Origin: Acanthosoma haemorrhoidale
Taxonomy: Eukaryota > Arthropoda > Insecta > Hemiptera > Acanthosomatidae
DNA: 64,000 nt
Assembly (NCBI GenBank): GCA_930367205.1
Contig: OV884013.1
Coordinates: forward strand, 114,223,475-114,287,474
Direction: 5' to 3'
The position numbers and the translations under genes are program-made. The notes under the pieces were generated by a model. It did not search any database and was not told the DNA's origin. It saw only the letters and a program-made list of their open reading frames with translations. This document shows positions 34,329 through 44,064 of the stretch, piece after piece; the stretch's first letter is position 1; each line of letters begins with the position of its first letter.

Positions 34329-35833
34329 TTTTTTTTTTTTAGTAGTGTAATTCCTTTATTGTGCAATAATTACAATCTGCCTTTTATAAGGCAATAAGTA
34401 ATTAAGATATATGCTCTCATTCATACAATATTTACAGTTCATCATTCACTCGCTCATTCATACAATATTTACAGACAGCCCAGAGACCCCCCAAATCCAC
34501 CGCAAAGAGAAAGCGGAGTCTTGGGAAGTCCCCCACGCTCCTCCGTCAGCCGCGTCACCGGATACTAGCCAGTGGAGGCTGACCAAGAGCGCGAGAGCCA
34601 CAGACGCTCAGGACATGATTGGAGAGACTGGCCATTGCCAGGACTCCCACTGTCACGCGTTTATAGCAGGTCACGAGGCCACTGCCGTTTCAGTCTCCGA
34701 GGAGGATTATAGGGATGAGTGGCGCAGTGCATTGACTGTGCTACAGGATTAGGGTGGTTGGAAAGGCTACTGTGGAATTTCGTAAACTTGGAAGGGATGA
34801 GTTCTAGAATGTAGGGTATATTAAGGTCGTTATGAAGGGTTTTGTTGCTGACATAATAAGGGGCATTTACTATTGTTCTCAGGATTTTTGATTGAAAGGA
34901 TTGGATACGCTTGATGTTCGACTTTTTTTCTGTCCCCCATAGCTCTATTCCGTATGTCCAGATTTGTTTAAGTATAACTTTGTAGATTAGTAGTTTATTT
35001 TCTATTGAGAGATGGGATGTCCTTTGAAGTAGTCTGTACATTTGTCCAAAGCGTCTGTTTAGTTCTTGTCTTTTTAGTCTCGTATGTGGGTTCCAGGTCA
35101 GTCGTTTGTCAAGATGGAAGCCTAAGTACCGTACTGTCTCGGATACAGGGAGAGGAATAGAATTAAAATAAACTAGTGGACCAGACTTGCGACAAAGGGT
35201 GAAGGTAATGTGGGAGCATTTTGCTTCATTAACTTTGATCCGCCATTGATTGCACCAATACTCGATCTCGTCAAGGTGTTTTTGAAGGTTATGGGATGCT
35301 ATGTCGGGGTCTGGATGGGATGACAAGACTGCAGTGTCATCTGCAAATGTGGCCAAGAAGGTATTGGGAGTAGAGGGGACATCAGCGGTGTATAGGTTAT
35401 AGAGGATGGGGCCTAGGACACTGCCCTGTGGAACTCCTGCACTTATGGGATAGTAGTTAGAGTATTCTAAACCACAGCGGACTTGGAAGAAGCGGTTTGA
35501 AAGGTAGGACTGTAGGATTAGGTAAAGGGTCTGTGGTAAATATCTTTTGAGCTTGTAAAGCAAACCTGCGTGCCAAACCCTGTCAAAAGCTTGAGCTATA
35601 TCGAGAAAGGCAGCAGTGCAATACTGTTTGGTTTCAAGGGCTGAGGAGATGTGATCAACAACGCGAAGGCCTTGTTGAGCAGTGGAATGTCGTTGGCGGA
35701 AACCAAACTGGTGTGTGGGAAAAAGGTTTTTGGATTCAACAATGGGAAGTAGACGTTTTAGTAGGAGTTTCTCAAATATTTTTGAGAGGATAGGGAGTAG
35801 GCTAATTGGACGATAAGATGAGGCGTCATTGGG
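34329..35833 (-). mobile_element. LINE-A (jockey-like), 5'-truncated, nested in LINE-B
   Basis: Direct repeats ATCGCTACA at 34320-34328 and 35834-35842 mark the insertion. The minus-strand element ends in a poly-A tail (T run at 34329-34340) and starts inside the RT domain. 3' UTR blocks match copies at 16121 and 56403. 5' truncation, poly-A tail and a 9-bp duplication are classic target-primed reverse transcription outcomes. Confidence 0.88.
34661..35833 (-). CDS. LINE-A reverse transcriptase, 5'-truncated
   Basis: The frame is open from the truncation point (35833) to the stop at 34661, about 390 codons; a methionine at 35563 is only internal. In order it shows SYRPISLLPILSKIFEKLL, FGFRQRHST, AAFLDIAQAFDRVWHAGLL (first catalytic Asp), GVPQGSVLGPILYNLYTAD, TFADDTAV (catalytic YADD-type box), LGFHLDKRLTWNPH and a C-terminal YKVILKQIWTYGIELWG. 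This is a jockey-clade RT and was probably able to copy RNA before truncation. Endonuclease and ORF1 are missing, so it cannot mobilise itself. The unbroken frame suggests recent insertion. Confidence 0.88.
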   Translation of the reverse strand, partial: PNDASSYRPISLLPILSKIFEKLLLKRLLPIVESKNLFPTHQFGFRQRHSTAQQGLRVVDHISSALETKQYCTAAFLDIAQAFDRVWHAGLLYKLKRYLPQTLYLILQSYLSNRFFQVRCGLEYSNYYPISAGVPQGSVLGPILYNLYTADVPSTPNTFLATFADDTAVLSSHPDPDIASHNLQKHLDEIEYWCNQWRIKVNEAKCSHITFTLCRKSGPLVYFNSIPLPVSETVRYLGFHLDKRLTWNPHTRLKRQELNRRFGQMYRLLQRTSHLSIENKLLIYKVILKQIWTYGIELWGTEKKSNIKRIQSFQSKILRTIVNAPYYVSNKTLHNDLNIPYILELIPSKFTKFHSSLSNHPNPVAQSMHCATHPYNPPRRLKRQWPRDLL

Positions 35834-36156
35834 ATCGCTACATTATATACAGGTTTTGTTATTTTATAAAAATTATATAATGAATAAACAAGTATAATGA
35901 TATACATTATACGTGACTGGACTGAACTGACTAATGAAGGTGATGGGGCTCACCTTTTTGAACAAACTTAAAATTAACTTACATAATAATTCTTAACCTA
36001 ATTTTTCCCCAACAGTCTGTTGACTACGATGTGGTAGGGGTGGTGGGGTCATAGTGTTAAACACTGGGTTGGTTAGGTGCTGCAACGAGTCAAAAAACTT
36101 GATGTGTCTCCGGCGGATGAACACACCCACTGACGGCACACCGAGCAACGGTGCAG

Positions 36157-37770
36157 TGTTAAAGGTTGTTGTGCCAACTACTTCACCACGAATAGAAGCT
36201 GCTCTCTTCTCGGACCAGAGTACACCCGTCTATCTTTCCATATTTTATCAATAAATCTTCAGCGTCAGTCAAAGAGGGGACTAGTTCACGATCCCGACAC
36301 GGCCAGAGCTTACCGTTATGTTGGTTTAAATAAAATTAAGTTTTTTTGTTAAAGAGATTCCGGAGGTAATTTCACATTGAATCGATTAGAGATGAAACAG
36401 ACTGTCCGTAGTGTTCTAGAAGACCAAGAACGTCGAATAACGAAGACACGGAAGAAAGGGTGTTGGAAATGTTTCGCCTACAGCCAACGATATCGCTTAA
36501 ACTACTTGTGTAGTAAGAACGCCAAAGGATAGTGTCCATCGCCATTTTGAAACGGCATATGTTGAAAAGTCAGGCACCGACACAGGCCCTACAACGAAGA
36601 CGATGGAGATAGGAGAATAGCAAATTGTGAAGAATACCAGGAGTTTCAAAGAGATAGCATTTGAAGAGATGAAGCTACTTTTAAATTATACAATTAGCAG
36701 TTATCTTTACACTTCCGGTAGCACAAACTCTTTCTTCAAAACTTAATTGTGGTTCGGCCATTTTGTTCGATGTTTAAACGTGCAAAAAAATAAAATTCAT
36801 CGTTTCACATTATATTAATTTATTTGAGCTGGAAATAAGAGGTATATATATGAGAATATCCCGCTCAACGACGGCAAACGTAGCAGACTGGAATCCCTAA
36901 GAACTGATCTGATCTTTCCCGTTGAAATATTTTCCCACTTCCGCCGGAAATAGCCTAGGGCATTATATATTTATAGCAGAAGTGGTCACCTGCCCGCCAA
37001 AAAGTTCCCGCCGTATAAACATCACGTGGTGAGACAGCTATCGACCGGTAATCTCCGGCCTATAGCAGAACGATCCCTTATCGCTGTTAGTGATAAGTCG
37101 GCAATGCTTGCTCCAATTATCAGCGGCGTAATGATACCAAAGGAAATATTTTGTCTTCTGAAGAACAGATTTGTAATCGTTTAAAGAAACGAAATCATCA
37201 TGAACGCATTCCTTATAGTATTATAACCTTAATCCCTCGGTAAGATCGCTATTTATCTTCACATATCAATACGATCCTCCTTTTGAACTGGCGATGGAGC
37301 GTCTGCGGCTCTCTCGCTCTCCCTCAGTACCGCTACTATCTAGCATTAATATAGCTCCAGGAACACCGTAGGTATTTCTCTGAGTTCTGTTTCTCATCCT
37401 GGGAGATGACTTTACAGAAGCCCCACTAAATCAGAGGGAATAATTCAGAAATTTAACTGTTGTATGAGGTCCAGGTAACTGCGGGGCCGAGAAATTTTGA
37501 AAGTGATCTCAATCTCCGAATATTTGAGTAGAGTTCTACTCAAAACTAATCAGCATATTTCCAGGAGTCTAGGATTAAATATTCAATATTTCAGCCGGAT
37601 GGAAACACGTAACTAACACCTTCGTAGGACGTATACTATACTGTGTAGTCAGACAGGTCTAAAAGGAGCTCACTTTTCGGCTTTCTCGGAAATAATCAAG
37701 GGTTGCGAAAACGAGTTTAATGCCTTTTTAATTATTGTCCACTAAAGTCCACTAATATATATTATATGTT
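36157..37770. other. Unclassified interval before the mariner/LOA nest
   Basis: Around 36.20-36.31 kb a CAATAAATCTTCAGC block followed by CACGATCCCGACA resembles the R-U5 end of an LTR but has no partner. At 36.35-36.70 kb broken frames hint at a decayed transposase HTH, too weak to name. The rest shows nothing. Confidence 0.3.
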
Positions 37771-38213
37771 TAGGTCGAGTCATAAGTAACAAGGGGGGTA
37801 AATGGGTAGGGTAATGGAAAGACTAGAGAGGGAGACAGGTGCGGGGGTCTCCTGTACTCGTAGCGGAGGAATCAAGCAATAGTGCCCTACTCACTGCTTG
37901 TGAACTCCCAGTCTGACCTATCCCTACCAACGCCTACTGTCACCTCCAAGTGGTACCCCCTGGGGAGTCCGATGGACTCGCGGACGACAGAGGCGGGATC
38001 TCCCCATGAAATCCATGTGGAGATCTCCTTAACACCCAAGCCAAGTGTAGAGGAGCTCGAGCTGTGGCCGAATGGCAGGGGGTGTATAAAAATGCACTGT
38101 CTTTAATCGACCCCCTTGGGGCACCAGGCGCACCCCATTGTATTAAATGCCCTCTGCAGGGAGAGGGGGCAGTACCTGCAGAGTAACTTCCCCCGCTTTC
38201 GTGGGAACAAAAT

Positions 38214-39482
38214 ATGAGTACTACAACAACTAATAATGAAGACATGGAGGAGCTGGTCAGCTTGATCAGCGGAGAGGACTCAGCCCAGGGGCTTTCAATG
38301 GACCTTGGCGCTGAGGTAGTGGACGACGAAGCCTCTATGAGCTCGCTTGCGACGCTTGTAGAGGAGGTAAGCGGACTGGTAATGGAGCCAGAGAGCTTGG
38401 CGCCTGGTAGGGACGCTGCATCCAAGGATGCAGGCGAGACCTCCAAGCACAAGTTCTCTGGAGCCCAGAGAAAGAAGTGGAGGAGGGCAATGTTGGCTGG
38501 AGGGCCACCTGAGGATCCGGCCGGACTTTCAGGACCTTCGGGGTCCGGGAATACGGCAGGGTCTGGGTGCGCTCCAGAGAAAAGGATTAGGTCCTCACCC
38601 GGTACCTCTGCGCCTACGGCAAAGAGGCATAGGGGTGGGGATGCTAGTATTGCATCCTACGCGATTGCTGCCGGAGGAAGCAGGGTGGCGATTATCCCTA
38701 GTGGATATCCGTCCACTCAGCTGACGAAGGAGAATTGCGAGGAAATGAAGGGCCAGCTGATGAAATTTGTCGATCAGCTGGAAGAAGAGAAAGGGACACA
38801 GGCTGAATTCAGTGGAATTTACCCACATGTGGGAGCCTGTGTCATAATCTGCGACAACCAGGAGACCAAGGACTGGTTGTCGATTATAGTACCCAATTTT
38901 AACATCAGTGGGGATCTGGAGCTCCGTGTAGGAAAGGTGGAGGAGCTTCATAAAACCGTGAAGGTAGGAACCTTCATTACAGGAGAAATGCCTCTGGAAG
39001 AACATTTCATGAAGAGGATCAGGACCCAAAACTCTAGGGTACCTGATATTAGATTATGGAGACTCCTGGGCACCAAGGTGGAGAAGCATGGCTTCTTTGC
39101 GATCCTGTCTGCCCCAGAGACTAGCATGGAATACCTTGAGAAGCGGAAGCTTAAGCTGAACTATGGGTTCACTAAGGTCGCTCTCAGGGTATTGGATAAG
39201 AAGAAGCCGCCGAAAGTAGTACAGGAGAGGAAGCCGGCTGATAAGGTGGAGGAGGCAAGGAGCGATCCTGAGGCGGTGGAGTCGAAGGGGATCGCTACGA
39301 CGAATTTGCCAACTCCTAAGGATGGCCCCAAGGCGATGACTATGGCGGCTGCGGGGGTTGGCCCCGTGGCGGGGGCTGGGGGGCGCGCTGGGTCTCGGCC
39401 CTCTGTGATGGGGAGGCCTGGGTTTGGCGCTGTCTCCCGGCGTCCGCCTCGGGGTGGCCCTCCGGGGGCCGGCGGGCACTGA
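38214..39482 (+). CDS. Retrotransposon ORF1 (DUF4780-like)
   Basis: 422 residues, presumed to bind the element RNA and form the RNP. Residues 1-60 are acidic and low-complexity. Residues 80-145 are basic and G/S/P-rich (QRKKWRR, PTAKRHRGG), possibly nuclear-targeting. Residues about 157-326 (RVAIIPSGYP...DWLSIIVPNF...RVPDIRLWRLL...LNYGFTKVAL) fit the DUF4780 fold found in ORF1 of LOA-type elements by my recollection of that family. Residues 345-422 are rich in K/E then G/P/R. No CCHC knuckles are visible. The start ATG at 38214 is the first in frame after a GC-rich leader. It ends in TGA at 39480-39482, two bases before the ORF2 ATG. Confidence 0.85.
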   Translation: MSTTTTNNEDMEELVSLISGEDSAQGLSMDLGAEVVDDEASMSSLATLVEEVSGLVMEPESLAPGRDAASKDAGETSKHKFSGAQRKKWRRAMLAGGPPEDPAGLSGPSGSGNTAGSGCAPEKRIRSSPGTSAPTAKRHRGGDASIASYAIAAGGSRVAIIPSGYPSTQLTKENCEEMKGQLMKFVDQLEEEKGTQAEFSGIYPHVGACVIICDNQETKDWLSIIVPNFNISGDLELRVGKVEELHKTVKVGTFITGEMPLEEHFMKRIRTQNSRVPDIRLWRLLGTKVEKHGFFAILSAPETSMEYLEKRKLKLNYGFTKVALRVLDKKKPPKVVQERKPADKVEEARSDPEAVESKGIATTNLPTPKDGPKAMTMAAAGVGPVAGAGGRAGSRPSVMGRPGFGAVSRRPPRGGPPGAGGH

Positions 39483-39484
39483 TC

Positions 39485-42400
39485 ATGGTGGTGAGGCTGC
39501 TGCAAATTAATCTACACCACTGTATTGCAGCATGTGGTGTTCTGCAGCAGTATGTGAGAGGTAAGGATATTGATATTATTCTAATACAAGAACCTTACCT
39601 GTATAAGGGCAGGATGGGGGGGCTGGCGATGCGTGGGTATGAGATTATTTCTGTACCTGAGCGTGCCAGAGCCTGTATCCTGCATAAGAGTAGTCTTAAA
39701 ATGCTGCCTCTATGGCAATATTGTTCTAGAGATTTAGCAGCAGCTCAAATGGCCCTCAACGAGGGAAATCAAGGTGGGAGGTTGACGATTGCATCGGTCT
39801 ACCTCCCATATGAAGAAAGAGTCCCGACCGAGGCACTTAGTAAGCTAACGGAAGGGACTGGCTTAAGGGGCGAGCTTATAGCATCGCTTGATGCGAACGC
39901 TCACCATCAGCTCTGGGGGAGCAAGAACAACAACCAGAGAGGTGAGTGTTTAGTAGAGTACATAACTAGTAATGACCTAGACATTCTAAACAGAGGCAAT
40001 ATTGCCACTTTTAACAACAGAATCAGATCTGAGGTCATTGACATAACCCTTAGCACACGTGCTATAAGCCTAAGGGTTAAAGGCTGGCACGTCTCTGAAG
40101 AAGAGTCATGCTCAGATCATAGATACATTAGATTTGATCTAAGTGGTAACATCACGTCCGAAGCTGTGTATAGGAATCCCAAACTTACAAACTGGGAAAC
40201 CTACTATACACAGCTTGAGGAGGAGGTCAAATGCTGTCCTAGAGTGGTGAGTAGCAACTGGCATTTGGAACATTTAAACTCAACATTGACTGAGGCAATG
40301 ATTAAGTCATACACTGATAATAACACTGTATGTAATGTTAGATCCAACAGGAACTGTCCCTGGTGGAACAATGAACTTGGCAAGTTAAGAGCTCTTACAC
40401 GTAAACTCTTTAACGCGGCCAAAAGATCAGGCAGATGGGACACTTATAAACGTGCACTCACTGATTATCACAAAGAAGTCAGAAAGGCTAAAAGAAGGGC
40501 GTGGAAGAAATTTTGTAGCGAAATAAACGATACAACTTCCATGTTTAGAGTAAATAGGATCTTATCCAAGCAGTCTGACAGGGGAGTATTGGGCTCCGTC
40601 AGGGTGGGAGGGGGCTATACAGATTCTGAGGAGGGAACCCTCGGTGCCCTGGCGCGCGCACATTTTCCTGGCTGCGGACTGATGGATACGATTAACAATG
40701 ACCCTACCAACTGTGAACACACTAGTTGCAAGGGTAACTGGGCAGAAGCAAATAAAATTGTCAATTCTGCAAGAGTGGAGTGGGCAATTAATTATTTTGC
40801 TCCTTTCAAATCACCTGGTACTGATGGGATATTCCCAGCCTTGCTACAAAAAGGCCTACCAGTAATTAGGCCCCTTATACTTACCTTGTTAAGGGGAAGC
40901 TTGGCACTGAGCTATATTCCAGTAAGCTGGAGGATGGCAAAAGTGTGTTACATACCAAAACCCGGGAAAAAGTCCTATGACGAACCCAAGTCTTACAGAC
41001 CAATATGTCTGACTTCATTTTTAATGAAGACCTTGGAAAAGGTCATAGACAGACATATTAGGGATGGAATACTGGTAGAACGACCGCTCCATAGCGTTCA
41101 ATTCGCATACCAGGCAGGAAAATCCTGTGAAATTGCTCTCCACCACCTGGTTTCCAGGATAGAGAGATCCCTAGTTCATAAAGAAATAATGGCAGGCATC
41201 TTTGTTGATATAGAAGGTGCCTTTGATCGCACACCCTATAACACTATGGCATCAGCCTTAGAAAGAAAGGGGATTAGTTCCTTAGCCTCTAGCTGGATAA
41301 ACACCATGCTAGAGAATAGGATTTTACAATCACAATTGGGACAAACCAAACTGTGGATGAAGCCAGTGGGAGGATGTCCACAGGGAGGGGTGTTATCTCC
41401 ATTACTGTGGTGTTTGGTCGTTGACTCATTGTTAACAAACCTAAACTCTGCAGGGTTCTACGCACAGGGATATGCTGATGACATTGCTGTGCTCATAGGG
41501 GGCAAGTTCTCAGAAACCATTTCTGAGTTGCTTTCCGCATCGATGGATCTTTTGAGGGATTGGTGTGAAAAGAATGGTTTAGGAATCAATCCCCAGAAGA
41601 TAAATCTCTGTATCTTCACTAACAAAAGAAATGCTATAGTTAGACCACCCTATATAGGGGGGACACAGGTAAGCATTTGTAGTGAGGTAAAGCATCTAGG
41701 GGTTACTCTGGATAGAAAATTGGACTGGTCTAAACACATCAGGAATACTACTATGAAGGCACTTCGATGCCTCTATGCATGTAAAAGGGCTGTGGGTAGG
41801 ACCTGGGGACTACAACCCAGAATGTTATTCTGGCTATATACCGCAGCAGTTAGACCAATGGTGCTCTATGCCTCTATGGTGTGGTGGCACAGAGGTAGTA
41901 TTAGTAAAAATAAAACTTTGCTTGGCAAATTACAGAGGCTTTCATGTCTCATGATCACTGGTGCCATGAGTACAACTCCTACTGCTGCAATGGAAGTCTT
42001 ATTGAACTTGAATCCACTGCACATAGAAGTAGAAGCGCAAGCCTTGAACGTGGCTTACAGACTTGCGAAATCAGGAACAAGATCCAAAGTCATGACTCGC
42101 ATGGGGCATGGGAACTTGTTCAGAAGAATTGATGAGGACGAGGTGCTGTCAATGCACTCTGACCTACAAGTTAAGAAACACACAGACGTTTTGTACTGTG
42201 CGGAAAACACAAAGACCAAACCACATAAACTGTGTAATGGGATTAATTGCTACACAGACGGCTCACTAACAGAAAACGGATCAGGGGCCGGCATATGGAG
42301 GAAAGATAAACCAGAATCTGGGATTTCTATTCCTTTAGGTAGACACACCTCGGTCTTTCAGGCCGAAGTGATGGCGATCAATGTCTGTACCCAAACCTTA

Positions 42401-43084
42401 ATTGGGGAGGGTGTAAGAAACAGACTGATCACAATTTTCACGGATAGCCAGGCAGCCATTGGCGCCCTGAGAAGCTATACGACCAGATCTTATTTGGTTG
42501 AGGAGTGTAAAAACAACTTAAACACACTCTCGCTAGCCAATAAGGTTAGAATCGACTGGGTGCCAGGACACACAGGCATCACAGGCAATGAGAAGGCAGA
42601 TGGCCTTGCAAGGGTGGGCTCAGAACAGACACCTCTTGCACCTGAACCCATATGTGGTATCAGCCTCAGCTACGCTAAAAGGCGTATAAAATTAGCTTTA
42701 GAGGACAAGGCAAGACTTTCTTGGAGAGAAACTAAGAAACAGGAACACTCGAAACTGTTTCTTAATGGACCCTGTAAGAGAAGAAGCTCAGCACTTCTAT
42801 CAATGGACAGGTGGACACTCAAAAGTGTGACAGGACTCTATACAGGTCACTGTCGGTTAAATAAACACCTCTTTAATTTGGGGATAGTGGGATCACCAAT
42901 CTGCAGATTCTGCAAGAAAGAGGGAGAAACGGCACGTCATATAATATGTGACTGTGATAACTTAGCTAGAAGGCGATACCTTCACTTTGGTAGTGATCGC
43001 ATTGTAGACCCCAAACTATGTGAACTGATCGATCCATTCAGTATCCTCAGATTTGCAAAGGCCGTGGGCCTGTCACATATATAA
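39485..43084 (+). CDS. Retrotransposon ORF2: endonuclease-RT-RNase H
   Basis: 1,199 residues that nick target DNA and reverse-transcribe the element RNA. APE-type endonuclease, residues 1-220: QEP (E36), LDANAH (D136, N138), VIDI (D186) and SDH (D211, H212). RT, about 440-740: SYRPICLTSFLMKTLEKVID, FVDIEGAFD (D575), PQGGVLSPLLW and GYADDIAVL (D665, D666). RNase H, about 920-1045: YTDGS (D925), FQAEVMAI (E961), FTDSQAAI (D987) and EKADG (D1039), a complete DEDD set. C-terminal zinc motif C1140-X2-C-X8-H-X4-C. All expected catalytic residues are present. The ATG lies two bases after the ORF1 stop (TGATCATG), which suggests termination-reinitiation. From 39681 on it is duplicated at 44977. LOA clade is my best placement; I or related clades are alternatives. 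Confidence 0.92.
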   Translation: MVVRLLQINLHHCIAACGVLQQYVRGKDIDIILIQEPYLYKGRMGGLAMRGYEIISVPERARACILHKSSLKMLPLWQYCSRDLAAAQMALNEGNQGGRLTIASVYLPYEERVPTEALSKLTEGTGLRGELIASLDANAHHQLWGSKNNNQRGECLVEYITSNDLDILNRGNIATFNNRIRSEVIDITLSTRAISLRVKGWHVSEEESCSDHRYIRFDLSGNITSEAVYRNPKLTNWETYYTQLEEEVKCCPRVVSSNWHLEHLNSTLTEAMIKSYTDNNTVCNVRSNRNCPWWNNELGKLRALTRKLFNAAKRSGRWDTYKRALTDYHKEVRKAKRRAWKKFCSEINDTTSMFRVNRILSKQSDRGVLGSVRVGGGYTDSEEGTLGALARAHFPGCGLMDTINNDPTNCEHTSCKGNWAEANKIVNSARVEWAINYFAPFKSPGTDGIFPALLQKGLPVIRPLILTLLRGSLALSYIPVSWRMAKVCYIPKPGKKSYDEPKSYRPICLTSFLMKTLEKVIDRHIRDGILVERPLHSVQFAYQAGKSCEIALHHLVSRIERSLVHKEIMAGIFVDIEGAFDRTPYNTMASALERKGISSLASSWINTMLENRILQSQLGQTKLWMKPVGGCPQGGVLSPLLWCLVVDSLLTNLNSAGFYAQGYADDIAVLIGGKFSETISELLSASMDLLRDWCEKNGLGINPQKINLCIFTNKRNAIVRPPYIGGTQVSICSEVKHLGVTLDRKLDWSKHIRNTTMKALRCLYACKRAVGRTWGLQPRMLFWLYTAAVRPMVLYASMVWWHRGSISKNKTLLGKLQRLSCLMITGAMSTTPTAAMEVLLNLNPLHIEVEAQALNVAYRLAKSGTRSKVMTRMGHGNLFRRIDEDEVLSMHSDLQVKKHTDVLYCAENTKTKPHKLCNGINCYTDGSLTENGSGAGIWRKDKPESGISIPLGRHTSVFQAEVMAINVCTQTLIGEGVRNRLITIFTDSQAAIGALRSYTTRSYLVEECKNNLNTLSLANKVRIDWVPGHTGITGNEKADGLARVGSEQTPLAPEPICGISLSYAKRRIKLALEDKARLSWRETKKQEHSKLFLNGPCKRRSSALLSMDRWTLKSVTGLYTGHCRLNKHLFNLGIVGSPICRFCKKEGETARHIICDCDNLARRRYLHFGSDRIVDPKLCELIDPFSILRFAKAVGLSHI

Positions 43085-43209
43085 GACAGGGACATGGACG
43101 GCGCACAATAGGTCTCAGTGAGGCCGCGGTGCACAAATGCCGGAACAAATAATAATAATAATAAGTAACTTCCGTTTTTTTATGAGACATTTGTTTTTCT
43201 CTCATTAAA

Positions 43210-43907
43210 TTACAAAATTATATTAATTTTGACGAGTGCAAGACGCTTAGCATGGAGTTTCTCTTGCACTATGTGCAAACGCTGAACGTATCTACCCGCA
43301 GTAATCGTTAAATTCGACTTCAACAACTCGTTCCTTCCTTGACAATCCCACCATACACACAATAAAATCTTTTGGCCATGGATGTTTGCTTTCGGATCTG
43401 GTAGGGGTGGTTGATCCTTATCAAGCCACTGTCTTTTGCGGACTATATTGCCAGAGGTAACCCATTTTTCATCGCCTGTTACAATCCTGTTTAAAAAAGG
43501 CTCAATTTTTACCCGTGAGAGCAGACTTGTGGCGATTGACATGCGATCTTCTTTATTCCGTTCGCTGAGATTGTGAGATACCCACACTGCTAACTTGCTG
43601 ACTTTCCCTAATTTCTCCAGGTGGTTGTTAACAGTTGATTGTGATGTAGTCAACCTTTCTGCTATACCTCTTGTTGATTGACGTGGATCTTGCTCCAATA
43701 TTGCCTTTAAAAGGTTGTCGTCCTCGGTTCGTCTATTAAGGTCGTATCTCCAGAACGGAATTTTATAAACCAATTTCTAACTGCCCGATCAGTTATTAGT
43801 CCTTCCCCATATACACTGCATATTTTTTTAGCTGTTGCCCTAGCACTATTGCCTTGTTTAAATTCCCAAAGCATTGCATGACGAATATGTACTTTTTTAC
43901 TCTCCAT
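43210..43907 (-). pseudogene. Mariner M2 transposase, frameshifted and truncated
   Basis: Minus strand. The N-terminal HTH part starts at MESKKVHIRHAMLWEFKQ (ATG at 43907) and includes NWFIKFRSGDTTLIDEPR. A frameshift near 43740-43770 moves to a second frame with DNLLKAILEQDPRQSTRGIA, IVTGDEKWV (first catalytic Asp), RKRQWLDKDQPPLPDPKA and LLCVWWD (second Asp). It stops at about LALVKINII, before the HDNARPH segment with the third Asp of DD34D, so the C-terminal third is deleted. Two independent lesions make it inactive. The same lesions recur in the 48.5-kb copy, as expected from segmental duplication. Confidence 0.85.
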
Positions 43908-44064
43908 TTCAGAGGTTAAAAAAAACAGTTTAACGTAACGTGTATCACACAAAACAGTTGAAAAAAGACTAACTGAAGACTCGTCTATATAGTGAAAACA
44001 AAAACTTGTTGTCATGGTAACTCATAGCTACTTAGCTGCATCGGAAGTTACTTATGACTCGACC

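Larger units (their letters stand above)
34227..36156 (-). mobile_element. LINE-B copy, minus strand, split by LINE-A
   Basis: Two pieces of one LINE-B copy, 34227-34328 (3' UTR end) and 35843-36156 (rest of 3' UTR plus the last about 45 codons with the NTMTPP region and LGVPSVG-like end). The nested LINE-A accounts for the gap. The 5' end breaks off near 36156. Confidence 0.75.
37791..43160 (+). mobile_element. Full-length LOA/I-like non-LTR retrotransposon
   Basis: About 5.37 kb from a GC-rich 5' UTR (from 37791) through two ORFs to a 3' UTR ending in an AAT/TAA repeat. ATAAGTAAC flanks it on both sides (37782-37790 and 43161-43169), though part of that may belong to the TAA tail. A TAA-repeat tail in place of poly-A, an RNase H domain after the RT and a DUF4780-like ORF1 fit the I/LOA group. 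It is inserted inside a mariner terminal repeat. Both ORFs are unbroken, so it may be a young, potentially autonomous copy. Confidence 0.88.
37773..44064 (-). mobile_element. Mariner M2, split by retrotransposon insertion
   Basis: The left terminal repeat ggtcgagtcataagtaac (37773-37790) is the reverse complement of the right end at 44047-44064, and each side has TA nearby. Between them, the LOA-like element occupies 37791-43160; the mariner resumes at 43161 with the rest of its left end (gtaacttccg). Removing the insert leaves about 0.92 kb, against roughly 1.3 kb for a full mariner, because the transposase is internally deleted. Confidence 0.85.

Noticed and set aside
36340..36720. Decayed transposase
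   Set aside because: Short helix-like pieces appear in different frames, but no catalytic motif or terminal repeats could be found.
37940..39505. Several long frames opposite ORF1 of the retrotransposon
   Set aside because: GC-rich coding DNA commonly leaves the antisense strand open; ORF1 has the family-like content and correct position before ORF2.
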